Below are positions 24,011 through 31,114 of a stretch of 31,306 nucleotides of DNA, one piece after another. Both the position numbers and the translations under genes were made by a program. The notes beneath the pieces are model-generated. The model was not told the DNA's origin, did no database searches, and saw nothing but the letters and a program-made list of their open reading frames with translations. Origin of the DNA: an uncultured Oscillospiraceae bacterium (GTDB lineage: Bacteria > Bacillota > Clostridia > Oscillospirales > Oscillospiraceae); assembly GCA_944385775.1 (NCBI GenBank), contig CALWYM010000009.1, positions 1 to 31,306 of the forward strand, read 5' to 3'. Position 1 is the stretch's first letter. The number at the start of each line of letters is the position of its first letter.

Positions 24011-24039
24011 ATTCTACTATATTCTCACCCTTTTGTCAC
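24011..24039 (-). promoter_or_regulatory. sigma-A promoter of thyA
   Basis: On the minus strand GTGACA (24039-24034), a 17-base spacer and TAGAAT (24016-24011). The downstream leader contains two near-copies of ATTCTAYTAT. Confidence 0.75.
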
Positions 24040-24063
24040 TACTTTTTATGGCAGATGTTTAGT

Positions 24064-24885
24064 TCACTTATTGTTTTCGGCAAAAAAGCTTCTCATATAT
24101 CGCTCAGCATAAATTTCAAAATTCTTTTCGGCCTGCCAGGATACCGGAAGGTATGGCGCAAGCATATCAAAGGCATGAAACAATCCGGGATATACCTTTA
24201 CCTTTCCCGGCACACCGGCATTATTCAAATTTTCAATATATTTAACCGTCTCACAATAAAACGGCTCCTTCTCTGCTACAAAGGTATATGCCGGAGGCAG
24301 GTCTGAATAATCGCAGCACCGGGACGGCGAAGCGTAAATAGGGACCTTATTTCCCTTTATTCCCCTCAGGTACATTTTCCAACTAATATGATTTAAAGGC
24401 GTATTCCACGGTATTGAATAATTATTTCGTGACGATTCCGTATCCTCACAGTCCAGCATGGGATAAAGGGGAAGCTGAAACGCAATTTTAATTCCGCCCA
24501 CATCACGCTCGTACATACACAGTGCCGCGGTAAGACCACCTCCAGCGCTTTCGCCGCCAACAATAATCTGGTCAGTGCGTATACCAAGACTCTCACTGTT
24601 TTCAAGCATATATTTCAGTGCCCTGTGACAGTCCAAAATCGCAGCAGGATAGGGATTTCTCGGCGCAAGCCTGTATCCAGGCGACACCACAACAGCATTC
24701 AGCTTCTCAGCCAAAGTTCTGCCCCTTGTAAAATGGACCATCTCAGCCATTCCAGTTACATACCCACCGCCGTGTATCCACAAAACTCCCGGTCGTTTTC
24801 CTTTACTATCATCAGGGCTTAATATAATAAGCTTCATTTTCCCTCTAGGCGTTTCAATTTTCACCTTTTTTGAACTATATCCCAT
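24064..24885 (-). CDS. alpha/beta hydrolase, HSL-type esterase
   Basis: The 273-residue protein belongs to the hormone-sensitive-lipase-like esterases. It has the oxyanion motif HGGG (38-41), the nucleophile elbow GESAGG with Ser113, and His237 in GLFHAFD. At the position of the usual acidic residue the sequence reads VAEKEPFY, with Glu207 where Asp is more common. Likely substrates are short-chain carboxylic esters. ATG 24885 is chosen because the promoter (24917-24945) predicts a transcript start near 24911, after the longer in-frame start at 24978. No signal peptide is seen, so it is probably cytoplasmic. It is transcribed alone. Confidence 0.9.
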   Translation of the reverse strand: MGYSSKKVKIETPRGKMKLIILSPDDSKGKRPGVLWIHGGGYVTGMAEMVHFTRGRTLAEKLNAVVVSPGYRLAPRNPYPAAILDCHRALKYMLENSESLGIRTDQIIVGGESAGGGLTAALCMYERDVGGIKIAFQLPLYPMLDCEDTESSRNNYSIPWNTPLNHISWKMYLRGIKGNKVPIYASPSRCCDYSDLPPAYTFVAEKEPFYCETVKYIENLNNAGVPGKVKVYPGLFHAFDMLAPYLPVSWQAEKNFEIYAERYMRSFFAENNK

Positions 24886-24916
24886 AAAATCCAAACCCCT
24901 TTTTGCAGGTTTATTA

Positions 24917-24945
24917 ATTATACACCAAACGGCTTCAATCTTCAA
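24917..24945 (-). promoter_or_regulatory. sigma-A promoter of the esterase gene
   Basis: On the minus strand TTGAAG (24945-24940), a 17-base spacer and TATAAT (24922-24917). It fixes the start codon of the gene at 24885. Confidence 0.8.
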
Positions 24946-24996
24946 CTTTACGGAAGTGTAACAAGAGAGCCTTAACACATATCTTTATAAAATTAC

Positions 24997-25036
24997 AGAA
25001 AAACCCCGGGCAGGATATATATTCCTTACCCGGGAT
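24997..25036 (-). terminator. terminator after the GNAT gene
   Basis: On the minus strand ATCCCGGGTAAGGA pairs with TCCTGCCCGGGG, with one small internal irregularity, around an A+T loop, and GTTTTTCTG follows. Confidence 0.8.
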
Positions 25037-25044
25037 TTGCTCCG

Positions 25045-25602
25045 TTATCTTTTAATTTCACGAACCATGGAATACTCATTTAAAAGTGTTCCGTCTTTAA
25101 GACGAATAGCGTTTGGCTTGACACCTGTGATTCTAAATCCCATTTTCTCGTAAAGCGCTCTCGCCCGACTGTTGCCCTCCACAAAGTCAAGCTCCAGCTG
25201 AATAATATTTTTGTTTTCCTCCGCAATACGAATTAGCTCAGAAAACATTTTTGTTCCGATACCCTGATTCCAAAATTCTTTTAAAAGTGCGATTGCCACG
25301 GTGGCACGGTGCCTTGTTTTAAGGCTGCGGCTCCAAACAATCTGGCAGTTGCCGGCAACCCTGCCGTCTACAATACAGACAAGCATAGCCTCGTTTTCGG
25401 AGCTGTTTACATTATCAAAAAGGGTCCTCTCAGCTTCCTCAGTGTACTTGGTGCACTCCTCCGGATAGCGAATCAGAAAGTCCGTCTCGCCTGCCGTAAC
25501 CCAAAGATAGTCAATCACACCGGGAATATCCTCATACCTGGGGCTTCGTATAACAGCTTCCCTGCCGTCCTTTAGGTTAAATTTAATCTCAGAAATTATC
25601 AC
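25045..25602 (-). CDS. GNAT family N-acetyltransferase
   Basis: A single-domain acetyltransferase of 185 residues. The acetyl-CoA loop is QGIGT (113-117) preceded by VAIALLKEFW, and the C-terminal motif is NSRARALYEKMGF. The order of elements resembles RimI/PhnO-like and ribosomal-protein acetyltransferase relatives, but the acceptor is unknown. The start is GTG (25602-25600) with AGGAGGG six bases upstream. It has its own promoter inside the 3' end of the upstream lipoprotein gene and ends at a terminator. It is not similar in detail to the GNAT gene at 13.7 kb. Confidence 0.9.
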   Translation of the reverse strand: MIISEIKFNLKDGREAVIRSPRYEDIPGVIDYLWVTAGETDFLIRYPEECTKYTEEAERTLFDNVNSSENEAMLVCIVDGRVAGNCQIVWSRSLKTRHRATVAIALLKEFWNQGIGTKMFSELIRIAEENKNIIQLELDFVEGNSRARALYEKMGFRITGVKPNAIRLKDGTLLNEYSMVREIKR

Positions 25603-25634
25603 GCAAAGCCCTCCTGACTTAAAAAATTTAAGTA

Positions 25635-25663
25635 ATTATACTACCTGCTGCTATCTTTTGCAA
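25635..25663 (-). promoter_or_regulatory. sigma-A promoter of the GNAT gene
   Basis: On the minus strand TTGCAA (25663-25658), a 17-base spacer and TATAAT (25640-25635); the -35 lies in the last codons of the lipoprotein gene. A perfect short dyad, ACTTAAA-AAA-TTTAAGT (25618-25634), starts right at the expected transcription start and could be an operator. Confidence 0.7.
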
Positions 25664-26066
25664 GGGAAATGTATATTGAAAAGACATTATCAAGATATGA
25701 AATCGAAAGTGTCTTTTTCCCGTCAGTCAGAATGTTCCCGATAGAAACATAATTCTGCCCCTCTATCTCCTCGGCTACATTATAAATATCCGTAAACCCC
25801 AAAGAAGCAAGGCTTTCCATATATGCCTCATAGCTTCCCTCACTCATATCCGAAAGGCTCACTGCGCAGTAACCATCCTTCTCACTGAGAACTGCCCATG
25901 TAACAGTACCGTCGGGAACGGGAAGATTTTCCGTATATTCATTTCCGGGCCACTGGTCGGCAAGCCGAGCAGGCGGCTCTGAATCAGTATTTTTCTCATT
26001 TATGTCTGCTCCGCAGCCTGAAAGAAGCAGCGAAAATATTACAATTATAAATAATAGTTTTCTCAT
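25641..26066 (-). CDS. putative lipoprotein of the PadR operon
   Basis: The N-terminus MRKLLFIIVIFSLLLSGC is a lipoprotein signal peptide with the lipobox LLSGC; Cys18 would be lipidated, placing the mature protein on the outer face of the membrane. The remaining 120 or so residues form a small unrecognised domain (DGTVTWAVLSEKDGYCAV and SYEAYMESLASLGFTDIY are notable). Its start overlaps the stop of the DUF1700-like gene (ATGA), so it is the third gene of the PadR operon. This type of operon often carries envelope or stress-sensing proteins; here the function is unknown. Confidence 0.85.
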   Translation of the reverse strand: MRKLLFIIVIFSLLLSGCGADINEKNTDSEPPARLADQWPGNEYTENLPVPDGTVTWAVLSEKDGYCAVSLSDMSEGSYEAYMESLASLGFTDIYNVAEEIEGQNYVSIGNILTDGKKTLSISYLDNVFSIYISLAKDSSR

Positions 26067-26518
26067 TTTTTCCTCAGTTTAAATGCCTTGTTGGCAAAAA
26101 TAATCCCTAAAAGTACACACACAATTCCAACTGTCATAAACACATAAATCGGGTCAAACCCGCCTTCTACAACAATATCCGTAGCAGAATTGGCCTGTCC
26201 GATTACTCCCTCAGACTGTTTTCGCCCGGAAACAGCCAAAATGTATATTACAAAAGATATTATTCCGATTATGGCGGAGATTGCAGAGATTACAGTTGCT
26301 TTTTTAAGTTTATTTAATCTGTTGTCTTTGCCAAACTGCTCCGCCGTGCTGTCAGCAAATTCCTTTGGAGTGCCAAGGCGTCTGATAACCTGCTCCTCTG
26401 TCTCACCATTTTCAACGGCAGAACTGAATATCTCATTTAAATCACGGATAATCTCATTTTTAGTCCTTTTTGACAGTGAGAGCTCCTTTTTCACCTGGGA
26501 AATATATTCTTCCCTCAT
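26063..26518 (-). CDS. DUF1700/HAAS-like membrane protein
   Basis: The 151-residue product has a cytoplasmic helical N-terminus (MREEYISQVKKELSLS at the start, then EIIRDLNEIFSSAVENGETEEQVIRRLGTPKEFA), which matches the HAAS/DUF1700-type module encoded next to PadR regulators in many Firmicutes. Two membrane helices follow at about 74-96 and 121-145. The PadR-adjacent proteins of this group are thought to be envelope-associated, but the mechanism is not settled. It overlaps both neighbours by four bases (ATGA), indicating translational coupling with PadR and the lipoprotein. Confidence 0.85.
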   Translation of the reverse strand: MREEYISQVKKELSLSKRTKNEIIRDLNEIFSSAVENGETEEQVIRRLGTPKEFADSTAEQFGKDNRLNKLKKATVISAISAIIGIISFVIYILAVSGRKQSEGVIGQANSATDIVVEGGFDPIYVFMTVGIVCVLLGIIFANKAFKLRKK

Positions 26519-26874
26519 TTTAATGCACCCTCCTTTTGATAGTCCGCAATAAAACCATTAACGCAATCAACATAGCCCGACCAAAACGAAATCAGCTCAT
26601 TAAGGACCTCCCTTCCCTTTTCCGTAAGGGAGTAATATTTTTTCAGTCCTCCGTTAGCCGCAGCCGGAGCCATACGACACGTTATCAGTTCTCCCTCCTG
26701 GAGCCTGTATAAAATCGGATATACAGTCCCTTCCCGAGCATAGCCTAAAACACTACCCTTTTCGTTTAAATTCGTTATAATCTCGTAGCCGTACGTTTCT
26801 CTCCGCCCAATCAGACACAGAAGTATCATTTCAAGGGACCCTTTTTTAAATTGCTGGACATATCTGTTGTCCAT
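26515..26874 (-). CDS. PadR family transcriptional regulator
   Basis: This 119-residue protein has the winged helix PadR fold: KKGSLEMILLCLIGRRETYGYEII, then a wing with YPILYRLQEGELI and YSLTEKGREVLNEL, followed by a short dimerising helix. PadR proteins of this small type commonly repress their own operon and respond to drugs or envelope stress. It leads a three-gene operon with overlapping start and stop codons. A consensus promoter and a 27-base inverted repeat at the predicted transcription start support autoregulation. The ATG has GGAGG-type bases just upstream. Confidence 0.93.
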   Translation of the reverse strand: MDNRYVQQFKKGSLEMILLCLIGRRETYGYEIITNLNEKGSVLGYAREGTVYPILYRLQEGELITCRMAPAAANGGLKKYYSLTEKGREVLNELISFWSGYVDCVNGFIADYQKEGALK

Positions 26875-26900
26875 CTCCCTCCACCTCTTAATAATGAGTT

Positions 26901-26927
26901 ATACTATTTAGTAATGCTAAGTAGTAT
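26901..26927. promoter_or_regulatory. probable PadR operator
   Basis: ATACTATTTAG (26901-26911) and CTAAGTAGTAT (26917-26927) form an 11-base inverted repeat with one mismatch around TAATG. It covers the predicted start of the padR transcript, seven bases past the -10, where a bound dimer would block initiation or early elongation. Confidence 0.65.
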
Positions 26928-26933
26928 GACAGC

Positions 26934-26962
26934 ATAATACCACAGCAGACTTTGCCTGTCAA
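26934..26962 (-). promoter_or_regulatory. sigma-A promoter of the padR operon
   Basis: On the minus strand TTGACA (26962-26957), a 17-base spacer and TATTAT (26939-26934). The -35 is exact. Confidence 0.85.
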
Positions 26963-26983
26963 CTGTTTTTATAATGATGTTTG

Positions 26984-27018
26984 CAAAAATAAAGTACGCA
27001 GAATAATCTGCGTACTTT
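26984..27018 (-). terminator. terminator after kdgK
   Basis: On the minus strand AAAGTACGCAGA pairs perfectly with TCTGCGTACTTT around a four-base loop, followed by ATTTTTGC. It lies eight bases after the kdgK stop and ends the sugar-acid operon. Confidence 0.88.
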
Positions 27019-27025
27019 AATCATT

Positions 27026-28054
27026 TTATCTCTGGACTCTGCCGCTGCCGTCACCGCCGGCAAGCTTTTGAACCTCGGAAAGGGAAACAAAGTTGTAATC
27101 TCCCTCTATGCTGTGCTTCCGTGCTGACGCCGCAACTGCAAAATCTACGGCTGCCTGTGTGTCGTATCCGTTGAGCAGTGAATAGATAAGTCCACCGCCA
27201 AAGCTGTCACCGCCGCCAATTCTGTCTACTATAGTAAGGTTATATACCTTTGAGAAGCAGTACTCATCGCTCTGTGTGTCATAGAGCATGGCGCTCCAAT
27301 TATTCTGAGATGCGGAAATAGATTCTCTCAGCGTTATTGCGACCTTTTTAAAGCCAAACTTGTCAGCAAGCTGTTTTGCGACACTCTTGTAGCCCTCTTT
27401 ATTGAGCTTTCCGCCTGTAATATCCGTATCAGTGGCCTCAATTCCAAAGACGTCTTTTGCGTCTTCTTCGTTGGAAATACATACATCTACATATTTGCAA
27501 AGCTCCGTCATTGCCTCTCTTGCCTTGGCTCTTGTCCAAAGCTTACCGCGATAATTCAAATCACAGCTCACTGTAATACCACGCTCCTTTGCGGCACGGC
27601 AAGCATCAAGGCAGGCTTTTACCATGTTTTCACCCAATGCGGGGGTTATGCCGGTAAAGTGGAACCAGTCGGCATCCTTAAAAATCTCGTCCCAGTTAAA
27701 CTCTTCCGGAGCTGCCTCACTGATTGCGGAATGTGCCCTATCATAGATACAAAGGCTGCCACGCTGACTTGCGCCCTTTTCGTTAAAGTAGATTCCAACT
27801 CTGTCGCCGCCACGGACTATTTTTGATGTATCAACACCATACCGGCGGAGAGAGTTTACGGCGCACTGACCGATAACATGGTCAGGAAGCTTTGTCACAT
27901 AGGATACATCTACACCGTAATTGGCAAGAGATACGGCTACGTTGGCCTCGCCGCCGCCAAAGGTAAATTCAAGATTTGACGCCTGTATGAATCTCTCATA
28001 ATTATATGGCTGGAGCCTTATCATCAGCTCACCAAAGGTTATTACTTTTGACAT
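27026..28054 (-). CDS. kdgK: 2-dehydro-3-deoxygluconokinase (PfkB family)
   Basis: KdgK phosphorylates 2-keto-3-deoxygluconate to KDPG with ATP. The 342-residue PfkB fold has the N-terminal GGGEANVAVSLANYG (33-47) and the C-terminal signature VDRIGGGDSFGGGLIY, with catalytic Asp283. The KDG-type sequence SCDLNYRGKLW fits KdgK better than fructokinase or ribokinase. It is the last gene of the operon, 20 bases after the Eda-type aldolase, with AGGAG ahead of its ATG. Its neighbours ManD and Eda make and consume its substrate and product, so the function is well supported. Confidence 0.93.
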   Translation of the reverse strand: MSKVITFGELMIRLQPYNYERFIQASNLEFTFGGGEANVAVSLANYGVDVSYVTKLPDHVIGQCAVNSLRRYGVDTSKIVRGGDRVGIYFNEKGASQRGSLCIYDRAHSAISEAAPEEFNWDEIFKDADWFHFTGITPALGENMVKACLDACRAAKERGITVSCDLNYRGKLWTRAKAREAMTELCKYVDVCISNEEDAKDVFGIEATDTDITGGKLNKEGYKSVAKQLADKFGFKKVAITLRESISASQNNWSAMLYDTQSDEYCFSKVYNLTIVDRIGGGDSFGGGLIYSLLNGYDTQAAVDFAVAASARKHSIEGDYNFVSLSEVQKLAGGDGSGRVQR

Positions 28055-28074
28055 AGTTTTTCTCCTATACTTAT

Positions 28075-29034
28075 TTATTTTTGTACCAGGTGAATGGCAA
28101 AGCCGCCCATTTCGTCCTGCAAATAAACTACTTTAAGCTTGCCGGTCGGAGTGTATTTTTCTGTTCCGGGTACAAATTTAACTCCCTTCTCAGCAAGGTA
28201 ATAGGCTGCGCGCTCCACATTGTTTGATGAAATGCCAATATGCCCGTTGGTACCTAGACCCTTAATCATAAACTCAGCCGCAGTACCGGAAAATACAGAG
28301 CTGTTATTTGGTATGTATGGCATATCAAAAATTGCGCACATAAGCTTTGCAGTTTTCTCTGCCTCCTCGCGAGTTTCACAGTTTACTCCTACATGAGCCA
28401 GTGAGAACCCGAGCATATTTCTGACGCTTTCCTTGCATATCTCAGTTATCTGATCCCAGCACTCTCCGTCTATAAGCTCCTTTTTTACCATCCATGTGCC
28501 GCCGCAGGCAATTACCTGCTCGAAATCCAGATAGGAATTGAGATTCTTAGTATTTACTCCGCCTGTCGGAATCCACTTAAGATTTTTGTACGGTCCTGCC
28601 AGCGCTTTCAGCTTGGCAACACCGCCGTTTTGTTCGGCAGGGAAAAACTTGACAACCTCAAGACCCATTGCCATAGCCTGCTCCATTTCACCTGCAGAAG
28701 CCGTACCAGGCACCATAAGAGCACCCTTTGAAAGTCCGTACTTAACTATTTCCGGGTTAAAGCCGGGTGTTACAATAAATTCTGCTCCGGCATTCATCGC
28801 CTTGTCAAGCTGCTCCCGAGTCAGTACAGTTCCTGCTCCCACAATCATTTCAGGACACTCTCTCACTATGGCTTTCATTGCTTCCTCCGCTGCGTCAGTG
28901 CGGAAAGTAATCTCAGCCACAGGAAGTCCGCCCTTAATAAGAGCCTTTGCAAGAGGTACTGCCTTTACTGCATCATCAATGGCTATAACAGGAATAATAC
29001 CTATTTTTCCAATTTTATCTAAAATTCCTCTCAT
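28075..29034 (-). CDS. eda: KDPG/KHG aldolase fused to a VOC-like domain
   Basis: The N-terminal part (about 1-205) is a class I KDPG aldolase that splits KDPG into pyruvate and glyceraldehyde-3-phosphate. Catalytic Glu41 (PVAEITFRT) and Schiff-base Lys129 (EVVKFFPAE) are present, as are GAGTVLT, FIVTPGFN and IPTGGVN. Residues 210-319 form a second domain resembling the vicinal-oxygen-chelate/glyoxalase fold: SLAHVGVNCETREEAEKTA, then NGHIGISSNNVERAAYYLAEKG, and a final GGFAIHLVQK strand. E. coli Eda is about 213 residues, so the extra 110 are a real addition. The chosen ATG 29034 has AGGAG nine bases upstream; an in-frame ATG at 29067 has none. Confidence 0.92.
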   Translation of the reverse strand: MRGILDKIGKIGIIPVIAIDDAVKAVPLAKALIKGGLPVAEITFRTDAAEEAMKAIVRECPEMIVGAGTVLTREQLDKAMNAGAEFIVTPGFNPEIVKYGLSKGALMVPGTASAGEMEQAMAMGLEVVKFFPAEQNGGVAKLKALAGPYKNLKWIPTGGVNTKNLNSYLDFEQVIACGGTWMVKKELIDGECWDQITEICKESVRNMLGFSLAHVGVNCETREEAEKTAKLMCAIFDMPYIPNNSSVFSGTAAEFMIKGLGTNGHIGISSNNVERAAYYLAEKGVKFVPGTEKYTPTGKLKVVYLQDEMGGFAIHLVQK

Positions 29035-29075
29035 TATTAAGCACTCCTGACTTGTTTTTTTATACAATACCGCCT

Positions 29076-29804
29076 TTACTCCACACTAACAGAGGTGTAA
29101 ACAGAGTACCACTTACCCTTTTCCGGAGTGATGAACAGAGTATCCGGCGCCGTGCATTTCAGTCCCTCACGTATCTGTGATATGACCCGTTCTCCCTCTT
29201 CTCCCTTTTCAAGGAAAAACTCATGGTGATGAGGAAAAATTACTCTGCCACCTATACGTGAATAAAGCCTTACAACGTCATTAACATCTTCTCTCGGGAT
29301 TTGCGCAATGGTAATATCCGGCTCAAACTGAGAAGCCTGGTAAATTGCCGCCTCAGTTGCTCCGCCGCCCCATATAAGGATCTTTAAATTGGACGGCAAG
29401 GTAAGCTGATAGTTCATATACTCGTAGCTACCCACAAGATTTACCGCCTGTGATTCATTCTGGAAATTTGACTCTTTCTTCCGCCTTTCCAGCCTTGACG
29501 GCACATCTCCCACTCCAAGATTTGTATGTTTTCCACGGAAACACTGTATTACAAAATCTCCCGTGTCGATTACATCTCCTCCAATACACAGATTCATTCT
29601 GTAACCGGGAATATCATAAAATTTTGCCATTTCAATCCCTGACAAAGCACCGGAGAAAATCTGGGAATCAAACTTTTCTGACAATTTCTTTAGCTGTGAA
29701 ACGTGGTCAAAATGGCTATGAGATATAAATATATAATCCGCTGCCACAATATCATCTGAGGAGAGAAGTTTATATCTGCTCTCGTCTATGTATGGGTCGA
29801 TCAC
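29076..29804 (-). CDS. MBL-fold metal-dependent hydrolase, UlaG-like, N-terminally short
   Basis: The 242-residue protein contains the metallo-beta-lactamase motif HSHFDH (29-34), a downstream metal-binding His in GKHTN and the late HHHEF. Such proteins include lactonases and phosphodiesterases; here a sugar-acid lactone or related operon metabolite is possible but unproven. The start GTG 29804 gives MIDPYIDESRY, directly at the strand that is normally preceded by 30-40 residues. The frame stays open upstream to a TAG, reading NGKGIVIDPY, but has no start codon. The protein may thus be truncated, or the gene degraded at its 5' end. GGGAAG is six bases before the GTG. A perfect hairpin lies just upstream. 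Confidence 0.78.
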   Translation of the reverse strand: MIDPYIDESRYKLLSSDDIVAADYIFISHSHFDHVSQLKKLSEKFDSQIFSGALSGIEMAKFYDIPGYRMNLCIGGDVIDTGDFVIQCFRGKHTNLGVGDVPSRLERRKKESNFQNESQAVNLVGSYEYMNYQLTLPSNLKILIWGGGATEAAIYQASQFEPDITIAQIPREDVNDVVRLYSRIGGRVIFPHHHEFFLEKGEEGERVISQIREGLKCTAPDTLFITPEKGKWYSVYTSVSVE

Positions 29805-29819
29805 TATCCCCTTCCCATT

Positions 29820-29856
29820 AAGAAATATTCCGACAAAGTATGTCGGAATATTTCTT
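29820..29856 (-). terminator. perfect 16-bp hairpin after manD
   Basis: AAGAAATATTCCGACA (29820-29835) and TGTCGGAATATTTCTT (29841-29856) form a perfect inverted repeat with a five-base loop. The inner GC-containing stem is flanked by A-rich and T-rich arms in both directions, like a bidirectional intrinsic terminator. It starts 17 bases past the manD stop and ends 15 bases before the GTG of the MBL gene, so it probably lowers downstream expression or protects the manD end. Confidence 0.6.
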
Positions 29857-29873
29857 ACAAACTTCTATAAATC

Positions 29874-31079
29874 TTACGGGGTCTGTAAGCTTCCGTCAGG
29901 ATTTCTCACCTGAGTCCAAAGAGTTACAGTATTGACCGCAGGGTATTTTTTTGCTTTTTCCTCGTCAATGTCGACTCCGAATCCAGGCGCGCCCGAAACT
30001 GTGACGTAGCCGTCCTTAGGCTCCGGCACACCGGAGAAAACGTCCATAAGCCGTTCATCATTTACATTTCCCCACTCCTGGCAGGCCGCATTAGGCGTTG
30101 CCAAATCAAGATGAACATTTGCCGCATGACCCACCGGAGAAACATCTCCGGGTCCGTGCCAGATTGTTCTGACTCCAAAAGCCTCACAGAAGTGAGCCAG
30201 CTTGTACGCCGGAGTAACTCCGCCAATCTGACTTATATGACACCTAATATAGTCAATAAGCCTGTTAGCTATAAGATAGTCCCACTCTTTTGGATTATTA
30301 AACAGTTCTCCCATGGCAATAGGAGTCGTGGTGAGCTGACGAATATTACGGAAATAATCGCTTTGCTCAGGGCTGAGTGCGTCTTCAAGGAAAAACAGTC
30401 TGTACTTCTCAAGCCTCTTTGCCAGCCTAACCGCTTCAACAGGCGCAATTCTCTCATGGACATCATGGCAAAGCTCTATTTCATCTCCCATTACCTTTCT
30501 GGCGCGGTCAAAAAGCTGTACCGTATCTGAAATATATTTTGACGGATCCATATATATTCCGTCCTGTTTTTCCTCGTGACTTGTCTGGGATCCCCCTACT
30601 CCTCCGTAGCCGTTAACCTGAATCCTGACATATTTAAGTCCCTGTTCAGAAACCATTCTCTGCGCGTTATCAACTGCTTCTTCAGGGGTGGAACCCGATG
30701 CATGACGATAGATTGCAATTTTATCACGGCATTTTCCTCCAAGAAGGTCATAAACAGGCATATTCGCCATTTTTCCCTTTATGTCCCAGAGGGCCATATC
30801 TATGCCGGAAATCACGTTGTTTGTTACAGGACCGTTTCTCCAGTAGGAATTCACATTCATAAGCTGCCAGATATCTCCTATCCGTGAAACGTCACGTCTG
30901 ACTAAAAGGGGCTTCATATACCTTTCCGTATAGAGCTCAATAAGCTCATGCCTATACGCAAAGGTTGCGCATCCAAGTCCGTAAAGACCAGGTTCGCTGG
31001 TCTCTACCTTTATAACTATGAGGTTAATATTTGCCGGTGCTGTGCATATGGCACGTATATTGCGAATTGTTACTTTCAT
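29874..31079 (-). CDS. manD: D-mannonate dehydratase-type enolase superfamily enzyme (ManD/RspA)
   Basis: ManD-family enzymes dehydrate D-mannonate (some also D-gluconate) to 2-keto-3-deoxygluconate. In the 401-residue product, the residues expected from characterised ManD proteins are all visible: Asp206 and His208 in CHDVHER, Glu232 in FLEDALSPEQ, Glu258 in MGELFNNPKEW and His308 in WHGPGDVSP. The C-terminus TLWTQVRNPDGSLQTP is also family-typical. The start is ATG 31079, with GGAGG seven bases upstream; a GTG one codon earlier is too close to that site. It follows an oligopeptide-type transporter gene and heads the KDG pathway genes. Low-activity members exist, so mannonate is likely but not certain. 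Confidence 0.9.
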   Translation of the reverse strand: MKVTIRNIRAICTAPANINLIVIKVETSEPGLYGLGCATFAYRHELIELYTERYMKPLLVRRDVSRIGDIWQLMNVNSYWRNGPVTNNVISGIDMALWDIKGKMANMPVYDLLGGKCRDKIAIYRHASGSTPEEAVDNAQRMVSEQGLKYVRIQVNGYGGVGGSQTSHEEKQDGIYMDPSKYISDTVQLFDRARKVMGDEIELCHDVHERIAPVEAVRLAKRLEKYRLFFLEDALSPEQSDYFRNIRQLTTTPIAMGELFNNPKEWDYLIANRLIDYIRCHISQIGGVTPAYKLAHFCEAFGVRTIWHGPGDVSPVGHAANVHLDLATPNAACQEWGNVNDERLMDVFSGVPEPKDGYVTVSGAPGFGVDIDEEKAKKYPAVNTVTLWTQVRNPDGSLQTP

Positions 31080-31114
31080 CACTACACCTCCACAGTACGC
31101 TGCTTTTAATTAAC

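Noticed and set aside
24886..24978. Extension of the esterase to ATG 24978
   Set aside because: The consensus promoter at 24917-24945 lies inside the extension, so its transcript begins after that ATG.
29820..29856. Insertion-sequence terminal repeat at the 16-bp palindrome
   Set aside because: There is no transposase, second copy or target-site duplication nearby; a terminator or processing hairpin explains it better.
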